From: Gracilibacillus salitolerans
Lineage (GTDB): Bacteria; Bacillota; Bacilli; Bacillales; Amphibacillaceae
Direction of reading: 5' to 3'
DNA: 64,000 nucleotides
NCBI RefSeq assembly: GCF_009650095.1
Contig: NZ_CP045915.1
Location: 1,674,001 to 1,738,000 of the forward strand
Shown here: positions 26,174 to 35,349 of the stretch, in pieces
Layout of the letters: every line of letters starts with the position of its first letter
Position numbering within the stretch: position 1 is the first letter of the stretch
Notes under the pieces: model-generated
The model's input: the letters and a program-made list of their open reading frames with translations, nothing else
Databases searched by the model: none
What the model was told of the DNA's origin: nothing
Translations under genes and position numbers: made by a program

Positions 26174-28987
26174 ATGGGAAGGTGTGGTTTTTTGAGTACA
26201 GTAGAAAAGATTCAATCACCATCTTTATCTTTGGAAAAACGTTTATCGATATTAATGGAAGCGCTAACGTTAGAAGAGAAAATATCGCTGTTAAGTACCA
26301 GTCAAAGCGCAATACCGAGGTTAGGAATAAAAGAATATGCAGTAGGTGGAGAAGCAGCACACGGAGTAGTCGATCGAGCAGGTGGTAAAGCGACCGTATT
26401 TCCACAGCCAATCGGACTATCCAGTACATGGAACAAAGCATTAATCCATCAGGTAGGAAGCGCGATAGGAGATGAAGCAAGAGTTTTCTATCAACTCCAG
26501 AATGAAAAAACGGGTCTAACGTTGTGGGCACCTACAATTGATATGGAACGTGATCCTCGTTGGGGACGGACAGAAGAAGCATATGGAGAAGATCCCTATT
26601 TAACTGGTCAACTGTCTAAAGAACTGATAAAAGGAATGCAAGGAGATGATCCCTTTTATGTAAAACTTGTCGCCGCACCGAAGCATTTTTATGGGAATAA
26701 TCATGAAAAAGGGCGCGAAGATACATCGAACAGTATTGATTTACGCAATAGAAAAGAATATTATTTAAAAGCGTTTGAACCTGCATTTAAAGAAGCGAAT
26801 GCTCTATCGATGATGACGGCCTATAATGGTGTCAATGGGATCCCATGCATGCAAATACATGAAATCGAAGAAATTGTCCGAGATGAATGGGGTATGGATG
26901 GATTCATTGTCAGTGATGGCGGTGCCTTGACATTAAATGTGGAAGAGTATCAATATTATGACACCTTTGAAGAAGCATTAGCAGATGCTTTAAAAAAAGG
27001 AATTGATTGTTTTGTAGATCGTAAGGAAATCGTCGAGGAAGCAGCAAAGGACGCACTGGACAAACAATTAATCGAACCGGAAGATATCGACCGTGCTATC
27101 CATCGGATGTTAAAAGTGCGTTTTCGTTTAGGCCACTTTGATGAGGATACCAGTCGAAACCCTTATCATAACTTACCACTAGATGTAATGTGCAGTGATA
27201 ATCATAGTAAGCTTGCTCGTAAAGCAACCGATGAATCGATCGTATTATTAAAAAATGACCGGGAGTTTTTACCTTTATGTGAAAATAAGCTGGAAAAGCT
27301 TGCGGTTATCGGACCGACAGCTAACGATGTTTTTCGCGATTGGTATACAGGGTACCCACCGTATAAGGTAACTCCATTAGCAGGTATCAAAGAACACATT
27401 CCAGATCTAGATATTTCCTATCATGATGGGTTTGATCGCATTGTTTGGCAACCGAAGTTATCCTCCGATCATTTAGGAGTTAATGATGAAAATCATTGGA
27501 TCATTACGCAAGATGATGAGAGTCATGCTGCTTTAGTAGATGAAGACTGGGGAAATGGCTGGCATGTTTTTAAAAGTGTGAAAACGAATCGCTATTTGAC
27601 ACAAATGGATAAAGGCCAAACATTTTCCGCAACAAAAGAGGAAATTTTTGACTGGTTTAACCGTGAAAAAATAAACGTTACGGCTAATGATCAGGATTTG
27701 TATAGATTAAGCAGCTGGAACGGTTACCCGATAACAATAGAAGAAGATAAAGTGATAGTGAGCGAAAACGATGCTACCCTTTTTGAGAAAAAGGTCATTG
27801 AAAATGGCATAGAAGAAGCTGCAGCCTGTGCAAAAGAAAGTGATGTGGCGGTTGTCTGTGTTGGGAATCATCCAATGATTAATGGAAAAGAAACAGAAGA
27901 TCGAGAAGATATTAAACTGGCAGACTACCAACAGCGTCTAGTTCAGGCAGTTTATCAAGCAAATCCGAACATGGTTCTGGTTGTGATTGGAAGTTATCCA
28001 TTTGCAATAAACTGGGAACAAGATCACATTCCTGCAATTATATACAGCTCACATGGATCACAAGAGCTAGGTCACAGCTTGGCTGCAACAATCTTCGGTG
28101 ACAATAATCCTTCAGGTAAACTAAGCATGACGTGGTACCGGGATGCCAACCGATTACCTGAAATAACAGATTATGATATTCGCAAAGGGAAGCGAACCTA
28201 TCAATATGCTGATGACAATACTTTGTACCCATTTGGTCATGGTCTAAGTTATGGCACTGTTACTTATCAGGATGTTATTATTGATAAATATGTGATAACG
28301 GAGAATGAACAACTGTCCGTTACATTTACCATAAAAAATGAAAGCGATTTTAATAGATCAGAAGTTGCTCAAGTGTATGCAAGTGTAACGGGCGGCTACT
28401 ATTCGAGAGCCAATAAACAATTGGTCGCTTTTGAAAAAGTCTTTTTACTACCAGAAGAGGAAAAACAGGTAACATTATCGATTGATACGGATCAATTAAA
28501 AGTATTTGATGTCAGATCGAATCAGTTTGTACTGGAACAAGGAACGGTTCTTTTACATATTGGACAGTCAAGTGAGCAATTTGTCTACACTTCCGCTCCA
28601 GTAACGATTAAAGGAGAAGTGATCACTGGACGTTCCCTAGAGCAACTAACACCAGCAGAGAACTATGATGATTATAAGCATATTACGTTAACTAAAGGGG
28701 AAAGGGAAAGACCTTGTGTGACAGCTGATCAACAAGGGTGGATTCTGTTTCGCAATGTACAACATCAATCAAATGTCAAATTGAAAGTAAGAGTAAAAGG
28801 TGCGTCTGGTCAGTTAAGCGTTTATGTAAATGACCGTGAAAAGTCACCGGTCACTACGCAAAAAATCGATGTGGATCAATGGACAGATCAAATGATAGAT
28901 TTCCATTCACAGGATAGTGATCCAATAGATATCATTCTGGAAATGAGTCAGCTATCGATACAATCAATACAATTAATGGAAGGGTGA
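26174..28987 (+). CDS. GH3 glycosidase, probable beta-xylosidase
   Basis: 937 residues, no signal peptide. The N-terminal GH3 barrel has RDPRWGRTEEAYGEDPYL, the KHFYGNN substrate loop and the nucleophile D248 (GFIVSDGGAL). The second GH3 domain has KNDREFLPL and ends near HGLSYG (about 686), but is interrupted at about 435-530 by a Trp/Phe-rich insert that resembles a beta-trefoil or fascin-like module. A fibronectin-III-like domain (about 695-780) and a CBM6-like C-terminal module (about 830-937) follow. Xylan context suggests beta-xylosidase, but GH3 substrate cannot be read from sequence. A TTG at 26192 with GGAAGG is an alternative start. Co-transcribed with GH95 (6-bp gap). Confidence 0.88.
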   Translation: MGRCGFLSTVEKIQSPSLSLEKRLSILMEALTLEEKISLLSTSQSAIPRLGIKEYAVGGEAAHGVVDRAGGKATVFPQPIGLSSTWNKALIHQVGSAIGDEARVFYQLQNEKTGLTLWAPTIDMERDPRWGRTEEAYGEDPYLTGQLSKELIKGMQGDDPFYVKLVAAPKHFYGNNHEKGREDTSNSIDLRNRKEYYLKAFEPAFKEANALSMMTAYNGVNGIPCMQIHEIEEIVRDEWGMDGFIVSDGGALTLNVEEYQYYDTFEEALADALKKGIDCFVDRKEIVEEAAKDALDKQLIEPEDIDRAIHRMLKVRFRLGHFDEDTSRNPYHNLPLDVMCSDNHSKLARKATDESIVLLKNDREFLPLCENKLEKLAVIGPTANDVFRDWYTGYPPYKVTPLAGIKEHIPDLDISYHDGFDRIVWQPKLSSDHLGVNDENHWIITQDDESHAALVDEDWGNGWHVFKSVKTNRYLTQMDKGQTFSATKEEIFDWFNREKINVTANDQDLYRLSSWNGYPITIEEDKVIVSENDATLFEKKVIENGIEEAAACAKESDVAVVCVGNHPMINGKETEDREDIKLADYQQRLVQAVYQANPNMVLVVIGSYPFAINWEQDHIPAIIYSSHGSQELGHSLAATIFGDNNPSGKLSMTWYRDANRLPEITDYDIRKGKRTYQYADDNTLYPFGHGLSYGTVTYQDVIIDKYVITENEQLSVTFTIKNESDFNRSEVAQVYASVTGGYYSRANKQLVAFEKVFLLPEEEKQVTLSIDTDQLKVFDVRSNQFVLEQGTVLLHIGQSSEQFVYTSAPVTIKGEVITGRSLEQLTPAENYDDYKHITLTKGERERPCVTADQQGWILFRNVQHQSNVKLKVRVKGASGQLSVYVNDREKSPVTTQKIDVDQWTDQMIDFHSQDSDPIDIILEMSQLSIQSIQLMEG

Positions 28988-28993
28988 GGATCC

Positions 28994-31252
28994 TTGCTGA
29001 ACCAATTACCTAAACGAGGTATCTGGACGGATCAACCTGCCTCTAAATGGGAGGATGCATTAGTAAGCGGGAATGGCAGCCATGGTGTGATGGTATTGGG
29101 GGATCCCGTACATGATACGATCATCGGCAATCATTGCCGGCTTTATTTACCACAAGGCAACAGCTACGATTTACCTAATATGGCACCGCACCTAGAAGAA
29201 ACGCGAAAGATTATCCGGGAACAAGGATACAAACAAGCGATTCACTTCTATTATGAAAGAGCGAAAGAACTTGGCTACCAGGGCTTAACGATGAGTGATC
29301 CATCACATCCAGGCTTCCATTTGCATATTGAAACCGATCACCAGAACTACACAGATTACAAACGGAGCATCAATTACCAGACAGGAGAGCTTAGCGTTTC
29401 CTATCAAGTAAACGAACAACCATACTTGAGAAAAACTTTTGTATCACAAGATTGTAATCAAATCATCTATTATCTAAGTCCAGGTTGTTACACGATAAAA
29501 TTAGAAGACTATCAACATCCAAAAATAAAACAATCGAGTATAGTTGACCAGCAAACGATTCATACACATTTTGATTATTGTTATAGCGAAGCTGGATATG
29601 ATGTGTTTATTGACGTAATTACTGAAGGAGCGAAACTTCTTTCCCATACAGTAGGTTTTGAGGTAAATAGCGAAAATCCAGTCCTGATACGAATGGATAT
29701 TACTCCGTACAAAGAGAAAACAGACCGTAAGGTAATCAGAAAGCCGTTAAGCTATTCAGAAGATTATTCTACTCTTTTTGCCAAACATGTGGCAATTCAT
29801 CAGGAAATGTTCGAACGAGTAGAGCTGACATTGGCGACAGATCAAGAGCGTCAACAACCAATCTGGTCATTAGTAGAGAAAGCAAAACAACAGAGGCAGA
29901 TCACACCTGTTTTATTGGAAAAAATGTATGATGCCGGCCGCTATATGTATATTTGCAGTGCTGGGGAGTTAACGCCGAATTTACAAGGGATCTGGACAGG
30001 CACGTTTGAGCCGGCATGGAGCGGTGATTTCACTTTTGATACTAACGTTGAGCTATCGATTGCCGCTGCACTTTCTAGTAATCTATTAGAAGGATTGGAA
30101 GGTTTTTTCCGCTTAATAAAAGAGTTAATGCCAGGCTTTCGCGAAAATGCCCAGAAATATTATGGCGCACGAGGTGTGATGGCAGCGATCCATTCTAGTA
30201 ATAGTGGAAAGCATGTTCATTGGAATCAGGTATGGCCTTTACATTTATGGACATGTGGTGCCGGCTGGCTAGCGCATTGGTATTATCAATATTACCGTTT
30301 TACTGGTGATAAGCTGTTTTTACAACATGAAGTCGTGCCTTTCTTAGAAGACATTGTTCTGTTTTACAATGATTTCCTGATGGAGGATCCGGATGGAACC
30401 TATCGTTTTACCCCTTCCTATTCAGCGGAAAATGGGGCGGCTGATAATGCCACACAAGATGTAGCAGTTGCGAAGGAAGTATTAACCAACTTGCGTGTGG
30501 CTTATCAAATCTTAGGTTATCCGGAAGCGAAGGTAAAACGATGCCAAGATATGCTGGGGAAAATGCCTTCTTATCAAGTGAATGAAGATGGTGCATTGAA
30601 AGAATGGTTAACACCGGACAAAGGAGAAAATTATAACCATCGTCATTTTTCTCACTTGTATCCTGTATTTCAAAGCAGGGAGTTCAATAATGAAACAGAC
30701 CCAGCCATGTGGCAAGCGGCTAGAACGGCATTTGATAAACGTTTGGAAGCATGGCTGTTAAATGAAGAGGCCGATACATCTTCTACACATGGCCGAATGC
30801 ACTCTGCATTATGTGCTACCCAATTCCATATGCCTGAGTTAATTGATGACATCTTCCGTTTACTGATCGATCATAATTGCTTCTATTCTTCGTTGATGAT
30901 GTCACATTATAATGAGCAGGAAATCTTCAATGTTGATGGCAATGGAGCGTTACCACAAGTCGTTCATGAAATGTTAGCCGATTTCAGTAATGGCAGGTTA
31001 ACATTGCTGGGTGCACTTCCTCCCTCCTTACCAAAAGGAGAGATCAAAGGGATCTGTCTGCCAAATCAAATAATAGTTCATAGATTGACCTGGGATACAG
31101 AGGCACAACAACTCAAGCTACAAATAGTAAGTAAAATCGATCAGGAGGTAAAGCTATATTTCCCGCTTTATCCGGAGGTTGAGGAAAATAATCAACGTGT
31201 GACCTTACAGCAAAATAAACAAGTTTCATTCGTAATGAATCTGTTAAAGTAG
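28994..31252 (+). CDS. GH95 alpha-L-fucosidase or alpha-L-galactosidase
   Basis: 752 residues, cytoplasmic. Family features: the N-terminal beta domain starting with an SGNGSHGVMVLGD stretch, a helical barrel with NLQGIWTG, PAWSGDFTFDTNVELS and the catalytic-Glu motif PSYSAEN (E479), and a C-terminal LADFSNGRLTLLGALPPSLPKG end. GH95 acts by inversion on alpha-1,2-linked L-fucose or L-galactose. In a plant-hemicellulose locus the target may be fucosylated xyloglucan or L-galactose on arabinoxylan. It starts with TTG behind GTGAGG, directly after GH3. Confidence 0.9.
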   Translation: MLNQLPKRGIWTDQPASKWEDALVSGNGSHGVMVLGDPVHDTIIGNHCRLYLPQGNSYDLPNMAPHLEETRKIIREQGYKQAIHFYYERAKELGYQGLTMSDPSHPGFHLHIETDHQNYTDYKRSINYQTGELSVSYQVNEQPYLRKTFVSQDCNQIIYYLSPGCYTIKLEDYQHPKIKQSSIVDQQTIHTHFDYCYSEAGYDVFIDVITEGAKLLSHTVGFEVNSENPVLIRMDITPYKEKTDRKVIRKPLSYSEDYSTLFAKHVAIHQEMFERVELTLATDQERQQPIWSLVEKAKQQRQITPVLLEKMYDAGRYMYICSAGELTPNLQGIWTGTFEPAWSGDFTFDTNVELSIAAALSSNLLEGLEGFFRLIKELMPGFRENAQKYYGARGVMAAIHSSNSGKHVHWNQVWPLHLWTCGAGWLAHWYYQYYRFTGDKLFLQHEVVPFLEDIVLFYNDFLMEDPDGTYRFTPSYSAENGAADNATQDVAVAKEVLTNLRVAYQILGYPEAKVKRCQDMLGKMPSYQVNEDGALKEWLTPDKGENYNHRHFSHLYPVFQSREFNNETDPAMWQAARTAFDKRLEAWLLNEEADTSSTHGRMHSALCATQFHMPELIDDIFRLLIDHNCFYSSLMMSHYNEQEIFNVDGNGALPQVVHEMLADFSNGRLTLLGALPPSLPKGEIKGICLPNQIIVHRLTWDTEAQQLKLQIVSKIDQEVKLYFPLYPEVEENNQRVTLQQNKQVSFVMNLLK

Positions 31253-31363
31253 CGTATCAACTTGGTACCGGGGATAGGGAGTAAATGAAAAAATAATTGA
31301 AACAAATGGAGAAAACCTTGATAATAAATGAGTAATAAAAAGCTGTGACAGGAGGGAGAGCAA

Positions 31364-33172
31364 ATGTTTCTAAAGAAAAAAATCATGTCTTTATTTAACT
31401 TTTTAAAAGTAAAGCATAAATTGTTAGGCATTTATCTGATTGTCACAGCTATACCTATTCTATTAGTTGGTGCATATTTGAACTATAGCACAAGAGATAT
31501 TGTATTAAACAACTCATTAAGTGAAGCAGAATCAAATGTTGATAAACTCGAGTTACGCTTACAAACCATCTTTAATCGTGTGATTAGTATTGCAGATATG
31601 GTTTATATTAATCAAAATATGAAAGAGTTATTAGAAAATGAATATGAGTCGACATTAGAGATCTACAATGCATATAATCGCTATCCGGTTTTTGATGATT
31701 TCCTGAAATATTATGATGAAATAGAAACGATCCAATTCTTTATGAACAAAGATATGATAACGGATTCGCATTTTATTTATGCAGACTCCATAGTAAAGCA
31801 GGAAGACTGGTACCAAGAAGCCGTTTCTAAAAGTGGGCGTTTATCATGGGTCTATATGGAAGATTACTGGACTGGTCAGAAATTATTAGCATTAACCAGA
31901 GCGGTCTATGGTCAAAGTAATGACTTGCTTGGGGTATTAGCCATTTATGTCTCCCCAGATATGCTGAAATCAGTAGCAGAGGGAGAACCATATCAAGCAA
32001 TTATTACATTAGATCGAGAAACCATCGTATATAATACAGAGCGTACATATATTGGAGAAAAAGCAACATTTTTCAATCAGGATGATGAGCAAATGGGTAA
32101 TTTCGTTATGGATAGAGAGTTTCAAGGTGAACATGTCAAAGTAAATGTGCACGACTTTCAACCTGAAAAATCATTAGATAATAGTTTTCAAGTATCTTCT
32201 GTTATTCCGGTCGACGAAGTTATGAAGGAACCAAATGCTATCTATGTACGAGGTTTTTTGGTGATTATTGGTGCATTATCCATATCGATTCTTTTAATAG
32301 GGATCTTCATAAGAGGTTTCCATAAACGGATTCAGCAATTAAGACAAACGATGTATCAAGTAGCAAAAGGTAACTTCCAAGTTAAAAAGATAGTAGAAGG
32401 ACACGATGAAATCAGTGAAGTATACCGTGACTTAGCAACAACCTCTCAAAGTGTCCAAAAAATTATTGATGAAGTCTATATTCATAAAATTAAAGAAGAA
32501 ACATGGAAGCGCAAACAAAAAGAAATGGACTTTAAAATGCTTGCAAGCCAGATAAATCCGCATTTTCTTTACAATACATTAGAAATGATTCGGATGAAAG
32601 CAGTTTTAAATAAAGATCCGGAAGTCGCAAAAATCGTAAAAATGCTAAGTAAAATGATGCGATCTGCATTAGAAAGAACAGATCGTCCAGTACCGATTAC
32701 AGATGAGATAGAACTAATGAACCATTATCTTGAAATTCAAACATTACGTTTTGGCGACAAATTCAGTTATCAACTAGAAGTGGAAGATTCAGTGAAAGAC
32801 TATTATATATTTCCGTTATTGATCCAGCCCATTGTAGAAAATGCTATCATACACGGTTTAGAACCAAAAGAAGACCGAGGTTTTATTAAGATAACCATGG
32901 AAGAGGAAGATAAGTATCTTCAGGTTGAAGTGAAGGATAATGGTGTCGGTATTTCGAAAGAAACTGTAGCAGAAATCAGAGATCTCCTAAATGATGAGGA
33001 TTATCATTCGGAAGGTAACCGTATTGGTTTACACAATGTACATCAGCGGCTAAGGCTGTATTATGGAGACAAATATGGGATAGATATGGAAAGTATTGAG
33101 GGATTAGGTACAACGATGTCTCTCAAAATTCCTAAAATAAAAAATAATCAACATGAGAAGGGGGTAGGATGA
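31364..33172 (+). CDS. Second YesM-type sensor histidine kinase
   Basis: 602 residues. Same plan as the kinase at 17326: membrane helix at about 20-42, extracellular sensor, second helix at about 291-315, HAMP, phospho-acceptor H400 (SQINPHFLYNTLEMIRM), then FVENAIIHGLEP-like N box and DNGVGIS G box. The sensor part differs clearly from the first kinase, so another inducer is likely. Ribosome site GGAGGGAGAG. Its stop overlaps the start of the response regulator (ATGA). Confidence 0.94.
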   Translation: MFLKKKIMSLFNFLKVKHKLLGIYLIVTAIPILLVGAYLNYSTRDIVLNNSLSEAESNVDKLELRLQTIFNRVISIADMVYINQNMKELLENEYESTLEIYNAYNRYPVFDDFLKYYDEIETIQFFMNKDMITDSHFIYADSIVKQEDWYQEAVSKSGRLSWVYMEDYWTGQKLLALTRAVYGQSNDLLGVLAIYVSPDMLKSVAEGEPYQAIITLDRETIVYNTERTYIGEKATFFNQDDEQMGNFVMDREFQGEHVKVNVHDFQPEKSLDNSFQVSSVIPVDEVMKEPNAIYVRGFLVIIGALSISILLIGIFIRGFHKRIQQLRQTMYQVAKGNFQVKKIVEGHDEISEVYRDLATTSQSVQKIIDEVYIHKIKEETWKRKQKEMDFKMLASQINPHFLYNTLEMIRMKAVLNKDPEVAKIVKMLSKMMRSALERTDRPVPITDEIELMNHYLEIQTLRFGDKFSYQLEVEDSVKDYYIFPLLIQPIVENAIIHGLEPKEDRGFIKITMEEEDKYLQVEVKDNGVGISKETVAEIRDLLNDEDYHSEGNRIGLHNVHQRLRLYYGDKYGIDMESIEGLGTTMSLKIPKIKNNQHEKGVG

Positions 33173-34659
33173 GTGTGTTAAAAGTATTATTTGTAGACGA
33201 TGAACCGTTGATAAGAGAGGGCCTTACTTCCGTTATCGAGTGGAATGATTATGGCTATCAAGTTGTAGGGACAGCGGAAAATGGCAAAGTCGGGTTAGAA
33301 AAAATAAGAACATTAAGACCAGATGTTGTTTTTGTAGATATTCGGATGCCTGGGTTAAGTGGGATTGATATGGTGAAGCAAGCGAAGCAAGAAGGCTATT
33401 CTTGTAAGTTTGTTGTGTTATCCGGCTATTCCAATTTTTCTTATGCACAGCAGTCTATTCGACTTGGGATGGAATCCTATTTGTTGAAACCAGTTGATGA
33501 AGAGGAATTAATTCCACTTATTCAACATCTTCAAAAAAAGTGTATGAGCGAAAATTTGCTCCATTCACAAATAAACGAGTATGAGACAATGACAGAGATG
33601 GAAGAGTGGAAGGAGTTTTTACAGGGGAGAAAAAAGAATAACAGCTGGTTGAAACAATATCAAGACGGTACCTTCCGTATAGCCAGTGTCACATTTATTG
33701 ACCAGCCGGAAAAAAGCTGGGTGGAAGGAAAGATAGATACGGATCAACTATATAAATATGTTTGGATCGATCAAGTAATGTATCTTCTATTTAAAGATTG
33801 TGATGTTGCTTCTATAAAGCGGTTATTTCTATCGTCAAGCCGGCTAATGGCTACCAAACATCATCAATTTCAATTTATGGAAGAAGGTACAACCATTGAA
33901 AAGCTACCAGTAATCGTCAACCAGCTTAAACAATTGCATCGTTTACACTTCAGTTATGGAAATACAACAATTTTATCTAACAAAGAACTTGTTTCAGAGA
34001 ATCATTATTTAGCAGAAGATTGGATCGAGGAAGTATGTCGTTCGATTGAGTTTGAAGATGATAATAAGCTAGATTGTTATTTTGATGAAATAGAGAAGTA
34101 CTATCAGGCCAATCAATATCAATCACGACGTATTGTGACAGAATTAATTGAAATCACAAAAGATATCTATACGAAATTATCTAAAGCAAACACGGACATT
34201 CATATTCCGTCCAATGAAGAAATGGCAAAGATTATCTGTGATTCTCAGACATTACAAGAACTGCTGTCTTCTTTAAAGAATCTGCTAAGCCAGACCGCTT
34301 CTGAAATTATTGGGTTTGCTTGTAATGCAGAGAATACGATTGAGAAAATCATTGAGTTTGTCGAAAAATTCTATTATAAAGATTTAAATTTAAAGGTAAT
34401 TGCTGATTTGTTCAATTACAATCGCTCTTATTTAGGTAAAAAATTCAAGAAGCAAACAGGGAATTATTTCCATCGTTATCTGGATATTGTCAGAATGGAA
34501 AAAGCAAAGTATTTCTTAGTTGAAGAAGATCTGAAAGTATATGAAGTTTCGGAGAAAGTTGGCTATTCCAATAATGATTACTTCTATAAGAAGTTTAAAA
34601 AATATGTAGGTGTTAGTCCAAAAGAGTTTCAGAAAAGACATCGGAAACAACACGCTTAA
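33169..34659 (+). CDS. Second YesN-type response regulator
   Basis: 496 residues. Receiver domain with FVDDE, phospho-acceptor D57 (VVFVDIRMPGLSG) and Lys in YLLKPVDEEEL; a middle region of weak conservation; C-terminal AraC pair with DLNLKVIADLFNYNRSYLGKKFKKQTG and VYEVSEKVGYSNNDYFYKKFKKYVG. It is translationally coupled to the kinase. Likely targets are the GH3/GH95 genes upstream and the importer at 37.2 kb, by proximity only. Confidence 0.93.
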   Translation: MSVLKVLFVDDEPLIREGLTSVIEWNDYGYQVVGTAENGKVGLEKIRTLRPDVVFVDIRMPGLSGIDMVKQAKQEGYSCKFVVLSGYSNFSYAQQSIRLGMESYLLKPVDEEELIPLIQHLQKKCMSENLLHSQINEYETMTEMEEWKEFLQGRKKNNSWLKQYQDGTFRIASVTFIDQPEKSWVEGKIDTDQLYKYVWIDQVMYLLFKDCDVASIKRLFLSSSRLMATKHHQFQFMEEGTTIEKLPVIVNQLKQLHRLHFSYGNTTILSNKELVSENHYLAEDWIEEVCRSIEFEDDNKLDCYFDEIEKYYQANQYQSRRIVTELIEITKDIYTKLSKANTDIHIPSNEEMAKIICDSQTLQELLSSLKNLLSQTASEIIGFACNAENTIEKIIEFVEKFYYKDLNLKVIADLFNYNRSYLGKKFKKQTGNYFHRYLDIVRMEKAKYFLVEEDLKVYEVSEKVGYSNNDYFYKKFKKYVGVSPKEFQKRHRKQHA

Positions 34660-34671
34660 AGGAGAATGTCG

Positions 34672-35337
34672 ATGATACAAACAGTTACAGAAAGGCCATT
34701 ATATATAGCTGTTCAATATTTTTATTTTTTTCTTGTCACTAATATTCATTTTATGCTGGCAAATCTGTTATTTCTATTAGCGTTTGTTTTTGTGGAAATG
34801 TCAGTGCAGAATATCATTCTTTTTTTCATTGCGTTACTGCCGGCAGGCCCATCCTTGGCTGCTTTATATTCATCAATGGGGAAATTGATTCGTGAACGTG
34901 ATCTAAGTCCGACAAAGGATTTCTGGAAATATTATAAGAATAACTTTGGTATAGCGACGAGATATTGGCTAGTACAGTGGACAATTATGGCGATTTTAAT
35001 TGTAGATATGTATTATACTAATCAGTTTCTATCCGTGTTATCTCCAGTTTTTTTGATCTTATTAATTTTCATGTTGTTTGTTATGTTATATGCATTTCCT
35101 ATTTTGACACGGTTTGAAGTAAAACTAAAAAACTTGTTTATTGTATCGGTATATGCAATATTTCGTTACTTTAAGACAACCTTATTTCATATTTCTACTT
35201 TGGTATCACTGACGATTATCTATTATTTTGCACCTGGCATTACCGTTTGGTTTTGTATGAGTGTAGCAGGGTTTTTTATCATGTTTAATATGAGAAAGCC
35301 ACTTCAGTTGATGGAAGAACAATTGGCACAAAAATGA
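34672..35337 (+). CDS. Second DUF624 (YesL-like) membrane protein
   Basis: 221 residues. Membrane helices are clear at FYFFLVTNIHFMLANLLFLLAFVFV, IILFFIALLPAGPSLAALYSS, WTIMAILIVDMYYT, VLSPVFLILLIFMLFVMLYAF and LVSLTIIYYFAPGITVWFCMSV. The ATG at 34672 has GGAG at seven bases; the ATG at 34666 sits on it. It follows the YesN gene by 12 bp, so this regulatory set carries its DUF624 gene last rather than first. Confidence 0.88.
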   Translation: MIQTVTERPLYIAVQYFYFFLVTNIHFMLANLLFLLAFVFVEMSVQNIILFFIALLPAGPSLAALYSSMGKLIRERDLSPTKDFWKYYKNNFGIATRYWLVQWTIMAILIVDMYYTNQFLSVLSPVFLILLIFMLFVMLYAFPILTRFEVKLKNLFIVSVYAIFRYFKTTLFHISTLVSLTIIYYFAPGITVWFCMSVAGFFIMFNMRKPLQLMEEQLAQK

Positions 35338-35349
35338 GAGGGATGAAAA

